Below, piece by piece: positions 46,511 to 54,537 of a stretch of 64,000 nucleotides of DNA. Origin of the DNA: Palsa-504 sp963739615 (GTDB lineage: Bacteria; Actinomycetota; Actinomycetes; Streptosporangiales; Streptosporangiaceae); NCBI GenBank assembly GCA_963739615.1, contig CAVUBD010000016.1, forward strand, positions 124,001 through 188,000. The letters run 5' to 3'. A program made the translations under genes and the position numbers. The notes beneath the pieces are model-generated. The model made no database searches and had not been told where the DNA came from. It saw only the letters and a list, made by a program, of their open reading frames with translations. Every line of letters starts with the position of its first letter. Positions within the stretch are counted from its first letter, which is position 1.

Positions 46511-47340
46511 CAGGCCGGGCCTATCTTGGTGACCTTCAGCCCCGCCCGGCTCAGCGCGTACGCCAGCGCATCGGCCAGCGTCGCCTTGGTGGCTATGTCG
46601 CCGAACTCGATGCCAAGCGAGACGATGGTCTGGGCGACCTGCGGCCGGATGCCGCTGACGATGCACTCCGCGCCGAGCAGGCGCGCCGCGCTCACGGTCT
46701 TGAGCAGGTGCTGCGCCACTTCGGTATCCACGGTCGGCACGCCGGTGATGTCGAGTACCGCGTGGTCGGCCCCGGTCGCGACCAGGGTCTCGAGCAGCTT
46801 CTCCATCACCACCTGAGTACGCGCGGAATCAAGGGTGCCGACCAGCGGCACCGCGATGATGCCGTCCCAGAGCCGGACCACCGGCGTGGACAGCTCCATC
46901 ATGCTGGCGGCCTGGTCGGCGATAATCCGCTCCCTCGCGGCCGCGAATGTCTCGAAGATATGCAGGCCGAGATCGTCGACCAGGCGCGAGAAGGCGAGAT
47001 ACTCCGGCATCATCTCCGCCGCGTCTGCCATCAGCTCGAAGACGGCGTCCTTGAGCGAGAACATGCCGAGGGCCGTCTCACTGGGCGTGAAGCCGTTGCG
47101 AGCGCGGGACCGGGACAGCTCGGCCAGGGCCGCCCGCAGCTCGCCGAGAGCATGCTCGTCCGTGCCGGATATCACCCGGATCAGCAACGAGTAGATGTCT
47201 TCAAGTTCACGCCGGACTTCGATGGCCGAGCTCCGGCCGCGGATGCCCGCCGCCGCCAGCTCACTCCAGCGGCCGACGATTTTCTCCTGATGGTCGCGCA
47301 GGTAGACGGCCATCCGCGCCTGGCTGCTGCCAGCGTCCAT
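46510..47340 (-). CDS. rsbR: RsbR-like stressosome sensor
   Basis: The 276-residue protein has an N-terminal all-helical RsbRD-like globin-fold sensor region (about 1-150, VGRWSELAAAG, FTPSETALGMFSLKDAVFEL) and a C-terminal STAS domain (about 155-272). Likely phosphorylation threonines are in VPLVGTLDSART and GVPTVDTEVAQHLLK. No haem-coordinating His is obvious, so the signal is unknown. It is the first gene of the operon. A 175-base gap before the divergent STAS gene should hold its promoter. Confidence 0.9.
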   Translation of the reverse strand: MDAGSSQARMAVYLRDHQEKIVGRWSELAAAGIRGRSSAIEVRRELEDIYSLLIRVISGTDEHALGELRAALAELSRSRARNGFTPSETALGMFSLKDAVFELMADAAEMMPEYLAFSRLVDDLGLHIFETFAAARERIIADQAASMMELSTPVVRLWDGIIAVPLVGTLDSARTQVVMEKLLETLVATGADHAVLDITGVPTVDTEVAQHLLKTVSAARLLGAECIVSGIRPQVAQTIVSLGIEFGDIATKATLADALAYALSRAGLKVTKIGPA

Positions 47341-47515
47341 GGGTGCACATCCCTATACATCTGGTTGCCGGTTACTCGTATTGCGCCCAACAGTACAGCC
47401 GCGGGGAAAGGGGCTAACGCGCCCGTCACGCCGGTGACAGGCGGCGCGGTTCAGCGTTTCAGGCATACGATCGGAATGACCGCCTGATCCGGTAAGCCGA
47501 CCGTTGGAGCGCAGA
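47341..47515. promoter_or_regulatory. Divergent promoter region, rsbR operon / STAS gene
   Basis: This 175-base gap lies between divergent starts. The half next to rsbR is AT-richer (tatacatctggttgcc). No clear SigB-type GTTT/GGGTAT pair was found on either strand. It must contain promoters for the large minus-strand operon and for the STAS gene. Confidence 0.45.
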
Positions 47516-47926
47516 ATGGCCGAGCTCCTTATCTCGCTGGAGCCTCACGACGCCTGCGTGGTCGTGGCGGTCAGCGGCGAGCTTGACGTGGTGTGCAGCC
47601 AGCGGTTCGACGACTGCCTATCGGAGGCCAGCGCCCGCAGCGACCGGGTGATCCTCGACCTGTCGGGCGTGGACTTCATGGACACCACCGCCCTCGCGGT
47701 GATCGTCGGGCACTGGCGGCGGCAGGTCGAGGCCGGCGGCATGTTCATGCTGGCCGGCGCGCGCTACCGCTACACCAAGGCGCTGTGGATCACCGGCCTC
47801 GCCGACCGGTTGCCGATGTACGCAGGTGTCGGCGAGGCCCTCGCGGCGGCCCGCCCCGAGCCTGGCGCCGAGGCCGCAAGCGGCGGCGCCAGGGACTCAG
47901 ACGAGCCAGGGGCCGCCGTCCGCTAA
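47516..47926 (+). CDS. STAS-domain anti-sigma-factor antagonist (RsbV/SpoIIAA-like)
   Basis: The 136-residue protein has a STAS domain at about 5-100 (CVVVAVSGELDVVCSQRFDDC, VILDLSGVDFMDTTALAVI). In the usual serine position it has a threonine (MDTTAL), which can also be phosphorylated in this family. The Ala/Gly/Asp-rich tail is disordered. It is divergent from rsbR and is the most likely substrate of the operon's PP2C phosphatases. ATG 47516 is chosen with GGAG seven bases upstream. Confidence 0.85.
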   Translation: MAELLISLEPHDACVVVAVSGELDVVCSQRFDDCLSEASARSDRVILDLSGVDFMDTTALAVIVGHWRRQVEAGGMFMLAGARYRYTKALWITGLADRLPMYAGVGEALAAARPEPGAEAASGGARDSDEPGAAVR

Positions 47927-47941
47927 CGGACGGCGGCTCGG

Positions 47942-48109
47942 CTACCAGCGATACCAGCGGCCTCGCGACGAGCCTTCGCCCATCCGGACTAGGAACCCGA
48001 CCAGCCAGATCACCAGGACTATCAGGGCAATCCACCACAGGATGTGGATCGCGAAGCCGAGCCCGCCGAGAATAAGGGCGAGCAGTAGAACGAGCAAGAT
48101 GATACCCAT
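47942..48109 (-). CDS. Lmo0937-like small membrane protein
   Basis: This 55-residue protein is nearly all hydrophobic, with two helices (GIILLVLLLALILGGLGF and WWIALIVLVIWLVGFLV) and a basic Arg/Trp tail. It matches the short Lmo0937-type proteins that are members of the SigB general-stress regulons in other Gram-positives. ATG 48109 was chosen because the family starts there (MGIILLVLL), with AGGAAAT before it. CsbD, another stress protein, lies just upstream. Confidence 0.8.
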   Translation of the reverse strand: MGIILLVLLLALILGGLGFAIHILWWIALIVLVIWLVGFLVRMGEGSSRGRWYRW

Positions 48110-48251
48110 GAGCCGATTTCCTTCTTTCTGTACGGCCACCCAGGACGGGATTCGATTACCCGGCAATCGCCAATCCACACCCGCGAAGCGGGGCGAGTTA
48201 ACGCCGTCCGGAAGCCGACCGGAGGCTGGCCGGCCGGAAGGTATCGGCCGG

Positions 48252-48434
48252 TTACGGCTTCAGGCTCTTGCCGGCGTCCTTGACCTTCTCGCCGGCCTGC
48301 TTCACGTCGGCCTTGGTCTGATCGGCCGCGCCTTCGGCCTCGAGCCGCTCGTTGCCGACGGCCTTGCCGGTGGTCTCCTTGACCTTGCCCTTGACCTCTT
48401 GGGTCTTGTTGCTGGCCTTGTCCGAAGCGCTCAT
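48252..48434 (-). CDS. CsbD-family stress protein
   Basis: The 60-residue, highly charged, probably disordered helical protein has KVKETTGKAVGNERLEAEG and repeated Lys-Ala-Glu units, typical of CsbD, a general-stress (SigB-dependent in Bacillus) protein of unknown mechanism. ATG 48434 has GAAGGAAG five bases upstream. It lies near the stressosome operon, so control by that pathway is a reasonable inference. Confidence 0.88.
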   Translation of the reverse strand: MSASDKASNKTQEVKGKVKETTGKAVGNERLEAEGAADQTKADVKQAGEKVKDAGKSLKP

Positions 48435-48627
48435 GAACTTCCTTCTCTCGTCTGTCGATCGTGGTGCGTTCACCCCTACTGCCCTGGACGGGGCCTAGGT
48501 AACGCGAAACCGGCCGATTTCTGCCCGCGCGCCGCGGCGGAGTTCGACGTTGCTGATAGCAGGCCTGTTTGGGGCGCGCTGCGCGGGTAGGAGGATCGCA
48601 CGGCAACGAGGCAGGAGGCCGCAGGTT

Positions 48628-49143
48628 GTGACGGCTGCTGCGCACGACGACGACGCGCTGGGACGGCTCGTGGGCGACGCCGTCCTGGTGCGGAGCGCCT
48701 TCGAGCAGCTGCCGATGATCGTGGCGGCGCTGGCGGGGGCCGATCATCGCGTGGTCGCGGTGAACGCGGCCTACCGGGCGTTCACCGGCCGGTCCGATGT
48801 GATCGGCGTGCCCTACTGCGAGGCGTTCCCCTGGGTCGACGGGCCGCAGCTGCTGTCGATGCTGGACCGGGTGTACTGGAGCGGGCAGCCGGAAACCGGC
48901 ACCGAGTGGCAGCTGCCCGGCGGGGACCGGGAAGCCTACGCCGATTTCAGCGTGCTGCCGCGGCGGGCGTCCGACGGCACGACCAACGGCCTGCTGATCA
49001 TCGCTGCCGACGTCACCGGCCGCGTGGTGGAGCGACGCGCCGCCCAGCAGCAGGCCACGGAGACGCAGCGGAGGTTCGAGGCCGCCCGCGAGCTGGTAAC
49101 GGGGTGGCAGAGGCCCGGCGCCCGCGGCCGCCACGTAGGCTAA
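48628..49143 (+). CDS. PAS-domain protein, probably truncated
   Basis: The 171-residue frame is a single PAS fold (about 25-140; SAFEQLPMIVAALAG, VVAVNAAYRAFTGRSDVIG, PYCEAFPWVDG) followed by a helix (QQQATETQRRFEAARELV). The same arrangement begins many actinomycete PAS-SpoIIE phosphatases. Here the frame ends after the helix with no output domain, so it may be the N-terminus of a truncated phosphatase, or a stand-alone sensor. GTG 48628 follows an AGGAGG-like site. Confidence 0.65.
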   Translation: MTAAAHDDDALGRLVGDAVLVRSAFEQLPMIVAALAGADHRVVAVNAAYRAFTGRSDVIGVPYCEAFPWVDGPQLLSMLDRVYWSGQPETGTEWQLPGGDREAYADFSVLPRRASDGTTNGLLIIAADVTGRVVERRAAQQQATETQRRFEAARELVTGWQRPGARGRHVG

Positions 49144-49234
49144 ATGGCCGTAGATTAGCTTTCACTCAGTCGGCAAGGTAGGGCAGATCGCTGGTCATGA
49201 CCCACGCCGCCGTGGACGCGCTCAGGCGCTCGCG

Positions 49235-50389
49235 GTGACGCTCCCGCTGGACGGCGTGATGGTCGTCGCCCTCGAGCAGGCGGTGGCGGTGCCGTTCGCC
49301 ACCCGCCAGCTCGCCGATCTCGGCGCCCGGGTGATCAAGGTCGAGCGGCCGCGCGACGGCGACTTCGCCCGCGACTACGACCGGACGGTGCACGGCCAGG
49401 CGAGCCACTTCATCTGGCTGAACCGGGGCAAGGAATCCATCGAGCTCGACATCAAGAGCTCCGCCGGGCAGGCCGTGCTGGCCGCGCTGCTGGCCCGGGC
49501 CGACGTGTTCGTGCAGAACCTCGCGCCCGGCGCGGCGGACCGGCTCGGCCTCGGCCCCGAACTGCTCCGCGCCCGCCACCCGCGGCTCATCTGCTGCTCG
49601 GTTTCCGGCTACGGCCCGGAAGGCCCTTACCGCCACAAGAAGGCGTACGACCTGCTGGTGCAGTGCGAGGCGGGACTGCTGGCGATCACCGGAACTCCCG
49701 AGGAGCCCGTCAAGGCGGGCATCTCGGTGGCCGACATCGCGGCCGGCATGTACGCCTACGCCGGCGTGCTCACCGCGCTGTACGAGCGGGAGCGGACCGG
49801 GCTAGGCACCAGCGTCGAGGTGGCCCTGCTTGACGCCCTGGGCGAGTGGATGAGCCAGCCGTTCTACTACCACGTCTACGGCGGCCAGCCGGTACGCCGC
49901 AGCGGCGCCCGGCACGCCTCCATCTCTCCCTACGGTCCTTACGCGGTACCCGGCGGCCAGGTGTTCCTCGGCCTGCAGAACGACCGCGAGTGGAAGGTGC
50001 TGTGCGAGCGGATCCTGCACCGGCCGGACCTGATCACCGACGGCAGGTTCCGCACCAACCCGGACCGGGTGACCAACGACCACCTGCTCACGCCGATCAT
50101 CGAGGGCGCGCTGGCCACGCTGCCCGCGGGCCGGCTGGCCGAGATGCTGGACGAGGCCGGGATCGCTAACGCCCGGCTGCGGACGCCGCAGGAGTTCGCG
50201 GCTCACCCCCAGCTCCGCGCCAGGGACCGGTGGCGCGAGGTGGACACGCCGGGCGGCCCGGTCCGGGCCCTGCTGCCCCCGGTCACCGTGCCCGGCCGCG
50301 AGGCGGCGATGGGCCCGGTCCCGGCCCTGGGCCAGCACACCGCCGCCATCCTGGCCGAGCTCGGCCTTGACGACGACAAACCCAGCTAG
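49235..50389 (+). CDS. CaiB/BaiF-family CoA-transferase
   Basis: This 384-residue family III CoA-transferase moves CoA between carboxylic acids. The catalytic Asp is in HKKAYDLLVQCEAG (near residue 150). Other family segments are GARVIKVERPRDGDFARDYD, FIWLNRGKESIELDIKS and ISVADIAAGMYAYAGVL. The length is normal and no lesion is seen. It starts with GTG and is followed after 13 bases by the deleted aldehyde dehydrogenase, so the operon it belonged to is no longer complete. The substrate is unknown. Confidence 0.92.
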   Translation: MTLPLDGVMVVALEQAVAVPFATRQLADLGARVIKVERPRDGDFARDYDRTVHGQASHFIWLNRGKESIELDIKSSAGQAVLAALLARADVFVQNLAPGAADRLGLGPELLRARHPRLICCSVSGYGPEGPYRHKKAYDLLVQCEAGLLAITGTPEEPVKAGISVADIAAGMYAYAGVLTALYERERTGLGTSVEVALLDALGEWMSQPFYYHVYGGQPVRRSGARHASISPYGPYAVPGGQVFLGLQNDREWKVLCERILHRPDLITDGRFRTNPDRVTNDHLLTPIIEGALATLPAGRLAEMLDEAGIANARLRTPQEFAAHPQLRARDRWREVDTPGGPVRALLPPVTVPGREAAMGPVPALGQHTAAILAELGLDDDKPS

Positions 50390-50402
50390 AAACGGAGCAC
50401 AG

Positions 50403-51250
50403 GTGACCGCACGGCAGACCGAACAGCCGAGGTACTCGCTGGTCATCGACGGGCAGCGGGTCGAAGCGGCGGCGGGGCACCGGTACGACAGCGTCGACCC
50501 GTTCCTCGGGGTGCCGTGGGCCTCGGCGGCCGACGGTGACGCCGAGGACGTGAACCGGGCGGTCGCGGCGGCGCGGCGCGCGCTGACCGGGCCGTGGGGC
50601 CAGCTCACCGGGTTCGGGCGCGCCGCTCTGATGCGGCGGCTGGCCGAGCTGATCGCGCGGGACGCGGGCGGGCTGGCCGAGATCGAGACGCGTGATACCG
50701 GCAAGCTGCTGCGCGAGATGCGCGGCCAGCTGGCCAGCATCCCGGAGTGGTTCTACTACTTCTCCGGGCTGGCCGATAAGCTCCAGGGCGCCACGGTCCC
50801 GGTGGACAAGCCGAAGGCGCCACCCTGGCCGCGGGCGGGCGCCCCGACAACCGGCTTGGCGGGTTCTTCGTCCAGCCGACCGTGCTCACCAACGTCAAGC
50901 CCACGATGACCGTGGCCTGCGAGGAAGTGTTCGGCCCTGTGCTGTCCGTCATCCCGTTCGATTCCGAGGACGAGGCGGTCGCGCTGGCCAACGACAGCCG
51001 GTACGGCCTAGCCGGGGCCGTCTGGACCAAGGACATCCACCGCGGGCACCGGGTCGCCCACGCGCTGCGCACCGGCACCGTGTGGATCAACGCCTACCGC
51101 GTCGTGGGGCCCGACGTGCCGTTCGGCGGCTTCGGCCTGTCCGGCCTCGGCCGCGAGAACGGCGTCGACGCGGTGCACGAGTACACCCAGACCAAGGCCA
51201 TCTGGGTCGAGCTCACCGGCGGCACCCGCGACCCCTTCACCCTCGGCTGA
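50403..51250 (+). pseudogene. Aldehyde dehydrogenase with central deletion
   Basis: The 5' piece (50403 to about 50818) is the first 140 residues of an NAD(P)-dependent aldehyde dehydrogenase (YDSVDPFLGVPWAS, IETRDTGKLLREM, FYYFSGLADKLQG). The 3' piece, in another frame from about 50820, reads GATLAAGGRPDN, GFFVQPTVLTNV, EEVFGPVLSVIPF and FGLSGLGRENG. About 200 residues including the catalytic Cys and Glu are missing. The junction is sharp, at aag/ggc. The gene follows the CoA-transferase with the same strand and spacing as an operon. Confidence 0.9.
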
Positions 51251-51554
51251 GGCGGGCCTGCCCGCCGTAGGAGCCGACCACCTCCGCGTCGGCGGCGGCC
51301 GGGCCCTCGGCGCAGCGGCCGGAGATGCCGCGCTGGAACTCGGCGAAGGCAGCGGAACGGGTCAGCGGGTTGTGGTCGCCGTCGAGCGTGGCGACGTGCA
51401 CGAAGCTGACCTTGTCCGCCAGGCGGAACGCGGCGTACCGCAGTCCCTCCGGCTGGTCCTGCGCCAGTTCGGCGAACACGGCCTGGATCAGGCGCTCGTT
51501 CTCGTCCGCGCACTCCGGCTTGGTCGTATAACGGATTACCTTGCTGATGGTCAT
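51237..51554 (-). CDS. Small dimeric alpha/beta-barrel (ABM-like) protein
   Basis: The 105-residue protein begins MTISKVIRYTTKPECADENE, then LRYAAFRLADKVSFVHVATLDG, the ferredoxin-like barrel of small monooxygenase/stress-response proteins (antibiotic biosynthesis monooxygenase-type). No catalytic residues are certain. It overlaps the 3' end of the aldehyde dehydrogenase remnant on the opposite strand by 14 bases. It sits two bases downstream of the next gene, so they are one operon. Confidence 0.7.
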   Translation of the reverse strand: MTISKVIRYTTKPECADENERLIQAVFAELAQDQPEGLRYAAFRLADKVSFVHVATLDGDHNPLTRSAAFAEFQRGISGRCAEGPAAADAEVVGSYGGQARLSRG

Positions 51555-51556
51555 GG

Positions 51557-51961
51557 CTAGATCGCTCGCATCCGGTTGTTGCGGGGGTCGTGGGTGACCT
51601 CGGCCAGGCCGAGCGCTTCGAGCAGCGGGGGCAGGTACATCCCGAACCGGCCGCGGTAGCCGCTGCGCAGGCCGTACCAGCCGCCGACGGGATTGGCCGG
51701 CGAGCGTCCCCACGCCTCGACCGTGCCGTCGGCGGCCGGCTTCTTCTCGTCGGCGGCGCCGAGCGGAACCCAGTCGCCCTGGCCTTTCAGCCAGGCGTGC
51801 AGATCCCCGATGGCCCGCAGCTGGTACTTCAGCGTGGTGGAACCGACCTGGCAGACCAGCGTCGGCGGGTCGGCCTGCTCGTCCTGGTACATGGTGTAGC
51901 TGGACGTGCCCGGCGGGGTGGTCAGCTCCCACGGGTCATCCTTGGTGCCAGCAGCCATCAT
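51557..51961 (-). CDS. Protein of unknown function
   Basis: The 134-residue protein starts with MMAAGTKDDPWELTTPPGTS and contains LKYQLRAIGDLHAWLKGQGDWV and WYGLRSGYRGRFGMYLPPLLE. It is soluble with no signal. I believe such proteins are common in actinomycetes near ABM-like genes, but I cannot name the family or function. It shares a transcript with the ABM-like gene downstream. A 14-bp tandem array lies just before its start. Confidence 0.6.
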   Translation of the reverse strand: MMAAGTKDDPWELTTPPGTSSYTMYQDEQADPPTLVCQVGSTTLKYQLRAIGDLHAWLKGQGDWVPLGAADEKKPAADGTVEAWGRSPANPVGGWYGLRSGYRGRFGMYLPPLLEALGLAEVTHDPRNNRMRAI

Positions 51962-51977
51962 TGGTCCCCTTCCTGTT

Positions 51978-52046
51978 GATCTATCTGGGCCGATCTATCT
52001 GGGCCGATCTATCTGGGCCGATCTATCTGGGCCGATCTATCTGGGC
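51978..52046. repeat. 14-bp tandem repeat, five copies, spanning a stop codon
   Basis: GATCTATCTGGGCC occurs five times head to tail from 51978, the last copy lacking one base. The minus-strand TAG stop of the SRPBCC gene (52023-52025) lies in the array, and the copies beyond the stop repeat the codons for Gln-Ile-Asp-Arg-Pro. Because 14 is not a multiple of three, copy-number change would shift the frame. Confidence 0.95.
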
Positions 52047-52475
52047 GATCGCCGCCGCGAAGTGCGGCAGCAGCGTCTGCCAGCCGGCGCGATTGCGGTC
52101 GCGCCATACCCCGGCCGAGGTGCCCAGCCGGTCCCAGCCCTGGTGCTCGATCTCGATCCGGGTGGCGGCGGCCCCCTGGGCCAGGAAGCGGATCTCCACC
52201 TCGGTCGCGTCGGCACGGTCCCGCCCGAGGTACCACAGGTAGCCCAGCTTCTCGGGCGGCTGCCACAGCGTCACCTCGCCCCACTCGTGCTCGGCGCCGT
52301 CGGGGGTCCGTTCGTAGATCCGGCCGCCCACGCCGCCCTGCAGGACGACCAGTTCGGGCCGTCCGGTCACGGTGTGATCGGGCGGCCACCAGGTGCCGAA
52401 CCGGGACGTCCAGACGCGGAACGCGTGCTCGGCCGAGCAGGCCACGTCGAAGGACATCCGCAGCGGATCAGTCAT
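52023..52475 (-). CDS. SRPBCC (AHSA1-like) domain protein
   Basis: This 150-residue START/Bet v1-fold protein has MSFDVACSAEHAFRVWTSRFGTWWP, GGRIYERTPDGAEHEWGEVTLWQPP and WRDRNRAGWQTLLPHF, typical of AHSA1-type proteins encoded next to ArsR regulators. It may bind a small hydrophobic ligand. Its start overlaps the ArsR gene end by eight bases, so they are co-expressed. Its last residues and stop are made from the 14-bp array, and its 5' end adjoins a 16-bp array. Confidence 0.82.
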   Translation of the reverse strand: MTDPLRMSFDVACSAEHAFRVWTSRFGTWWPPDHTVTGRPELVVLQGGVGGRIYERTPDGAEHEWGEVTLWQPPEKLGYLWYLGRDRADATEVEIRFLAQGAAATRIEIEHQGWDRLGTSAGVWRDRNRAGWQTLLPHFAAAIAQIDRPR

Positions 52476-52863
52476 TCCGGGGCTCGGGCATTCCGGGGCT
52501 CGGGCTTCCGGGGCTCGGGCATTCCGGGGCTCGGGCATTTTCCGGCCGGGTACCGGTGTTCTCGGCCAGCAGCCGGAACCGGCGGGCGGCGTCTCCCCAG
52601 ACCCGCTCCAGGTACGCCTGGACAGCATGCATCCCCTCTTCCCGCAGGTGGTAGATCCGGCTGGTGCCCTGCGCCTGCTCGGCCACCAGGCCGGCATCCT
52701 TGAGCAGCCGCAGGTGGCGCGACACCGCGGGGCGGCTGATGGGCAGCGCCGCGGCGATGTCCCTGACCGCCTTGTCGCCCTCGCTGAGCAGGCGCAGGAT
52801 ATCGCGCCGGTGCGGATCGCCGAGGGCCTCGAAAGGATCACCCGGGGCGCGGGCCTGGATCAT
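52468..52863 (-). CDS. ArsR-family transcriptional regulator
   Basis: The 131-residue winged-helix protein has FEALGDPHRRDILRLLSEGDKAV at the first helix and the recognition helix ISRPAVSRHLRLLKDAGLV (about 42-60), then the wing AQGTSRIYHLREEG. No metal cysteines are visible, so it is a non-metal ArsR. It should regulate itself and the AHSA1-like gene. The tail after residue 105 is Pro/Glu/Ala-rich and comes from the 16-bp array. The ATG is followed by a clean domain start. Confidence 0.9.
   Translation of the reverse strand: MIQARAPGDPFEALGDPHRRDILRLLSEGDKAVRDIAAALPISRPAVSRHLRLLKDAGLVAEQAQGTSRIYHLREEGMHAVQAYLERVWGDAARRFRLLAENTGTRPENARAPECPSPGSPSPGMPEPRND
52473..52535. repeat. 16-bp tandem repeat, four copies, at a gene start
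   Basis: CATTCCGGGGCTCGGG occurs at 52473-52488, 52489-52504, 52505-52519 (one base short) and 52520-52535. On the minus strand each full copy ends GGAATG, so the SRPBCC start codon and its immediate context are part of the repeat. The same DNA encodes the ArsR C-terminal tail. Confidence 0.93.
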
Positions 52864-53038
52864 CTGCTCAGGTCCTCCTCCCGGCGATCGACGTTGGTAA
52901 CGACCAGGCTACCGTAACATAGAGGTTACCGATACCGGGACGCCGGGGCGGCCACGCGGCTCAGCGACCGGTCCGATCCGGTCCCGGAGGTAGCGGGCGC
53001 CTGGGGCTGATGCTTAGTGCGGGTCTGGCGGGTCGCGG

Positions 53039-53641
53039 TCATGGCGTCGCTCGCTTTGGTGGGTTTGCCGGGTTTCCGGGTCGGGGGGTCTGCAGGATTC
53101 CGTTGATCAGCACGCCGAAGCCCCAGGTGAGCCGGTCCGCGCCCCATCCGGACATGAGCTCGTCCACGCCGATGGCGGCGATCTGCGGATAGTAGGTGGC
53201 CGCGGGCGCCTCGCGCAGGGCCGCCACGAGGGCGTCTTCCTCGTCCTGCGCGTCGATCGCACGCTGCCGGGTGCCCTGCTCGGCGGCGGTCGAGGTGGCG
53301 AAGTGCAGCAGCAGGTCCACCGCCCACGCGGCCCGGCCGGGGGCCACCCCGCCCGCGCTGAGCAGGGCGAGTATGCCTTCGGCCAAGTGCAGGTAGGCGG
53401 CACCGGAGGGCCTGGTCACCAGCGCCGACTGGGCCAGCCCGGGCTGCTCGAACAGGATCAGGGTGTAGGACCACAGGACCTCGATCAGCCGGTCACGCCA
53501 GTCGCCCGCGGCCGTGACCGGGCTCAGGTCTACGCGGCCGAGCAGTTCGTCGAGCATGGCCGCGTGCAGCTCGGCGGTGTTGCGAGCCTCGGCCGGGTGC
53601 TGCCACCGTGGGCTGCCTCTAAGGTGGCGGCATGATGTCAT
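53039..53641 (-). pseudogene. TetR-family regulator lacking its DNA-binding domain
   Basis: The frame reads AELHAAMLDELLGRVDLS, then RDRLIEVLWSYTLILFEQPGLAQSAL, LHLAEGILALLSAGGV and DRLTWGFGVLINGIL, the ligand-binding helices of a TetR-family protein with the C-terminal motif common in actinomycetes. The helix-turn-helix that should precede it is absent. The first 15 codons overlap the start of the divergent membrane-protein gene. It is probably a 5'-deleted remnant. The 52864-53038 gap has nothing clear. Confidence 0.72.
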
Positions 53642-54423
53642 GGTGGCAGCGCGACGTGATCGCGACGGTCAAACTGCCGCTGATGCTGTGTTTCCTGGCG
53701 TTCGTGGTCACGTTCGTGGTGACCCGGATGGTCACGCGCATGATCCGCAGCGGCCGCGGCCCGTTCCGGAACCAGGTCACCGCCAGCGGCGTGCACATCC
53801 ATCACGCCGTGCCCGGCATCGTCCTGCTGATCATCGGCGCCTTCACGGCGGTCGGCGACCCGGCCTCGCTGGGCTGGCGCTCGTTCGCCGCGGTGGCGGT
53901 CGGCACCGGCGTGTCCCTCGTGCTTGATGAGTTCGCGCTGATCCTGCACCTGCAGGACGTCTACTGGAGCGGCGAGGGCCGGATATCGGTCGAGGCGGTG
54001 AGCCTGACCGCCGCCTGCCTCGGGCTGGCCCTGGCCGGGTTCAGCCCGTTCGGCGTGAAAGGGGCGGGCAGCGCCGAGATCTCCCTGCGGCTGACGGCCA
54101 CCGGCGTCCTCATCGGCGACGGCGTCCTCGCCTTGATCTGCGTCCTCAAGGGCAAGTACCGGACGGCCCTGTTCGGACTCTTCCTGCCGCCCATCGCGGT
54201 GGTCGGCGCACTGCGACTGGCCCGCCCGGCATCGGTCTGGGCCCATTATCGCTACCGGGGCAAGCGCCTAGAGCGGGCTACCCGCCGCGCCGCCGCGTTC
54301 GACCGGCGGTGGACGCCGCTCCAGACGCACTGGGTGAACTTCGCCGGAGGGAAACCGCACCTGCCGAGCCCGCACCGGCCTAACCGGCACGGTGACGACG
54401 TCCGCGACCACCCCCCGAGGTAA
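53632..54423 (+). CDS. Conserved integral membrane protein
   Basis: The 263-residue protein has about five or six helices (residues 10-35, 60-82, 88-108, 118-145, 165-185 and 190-205). VHIHHAVPGIVLLIIGAF and VLDEFALILHLQDVYW contain His and acidic residues at membrane borders that look conserved. The C-terminal 60 residues are soluble and basic. The family seems to be actinomycete-specific; I cannot assign a function. The ATG overlaps the 5' end of the TetR remnant. Confidence 0.75.
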   Translation: MMSWWQRDVIATVKLPLMLCFLAFVVTFVVTRMVTRMIRSGRGPFRNQVTASGVHIHHAVPGIVLLIIGAFTAVGDPASLGWRSFAAVAVGTGVSLVLDEFALILHLQDVYWSGEGRISVEAVSLTAACLGLALAGFSPFGVKGAGSAEISLRLTATGVLIGDGVLALICVLKGKYRTALFGLFLPPIAVVGALRLARPASVWAHYRYRGKRLERATRRAAAFDRRWTPLQTHWVNFAGGKPHLPSPHRPNRHGDDVRDHPPR

Positions 54424-54537
54424 CCGGCTTGTCGTGCCGCCACTGGCGGGCGGCTTCTCGCCCGGGGAAGAACGGGCGCTGCTCGCGCGGCCGGGCCCGG
54501 GTACCGACGCCCCGGGCCCGGCCTGATCGCGCATGTC

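Noticed and set aside
46511..46666. Longer start for the RsbS-like gene
   Set aside because: The extra codons lie within rsbR in another frame; the ATGA overlap and STAS domain start fix 46510.
47341..48627. SigB-type promoters before rsbR, the STAS gene or csbD
   Set aside because: GTTT-like pieces exist, but I found no pair with a GGGTAT-like box at proper spacing.
51978..52046. Regulatory iterons or replication-origin repeats
   Set aside because: No replication gene nearby; the repeat contains the end of the SRPBCC gene, so 3'-end duplication explains it.
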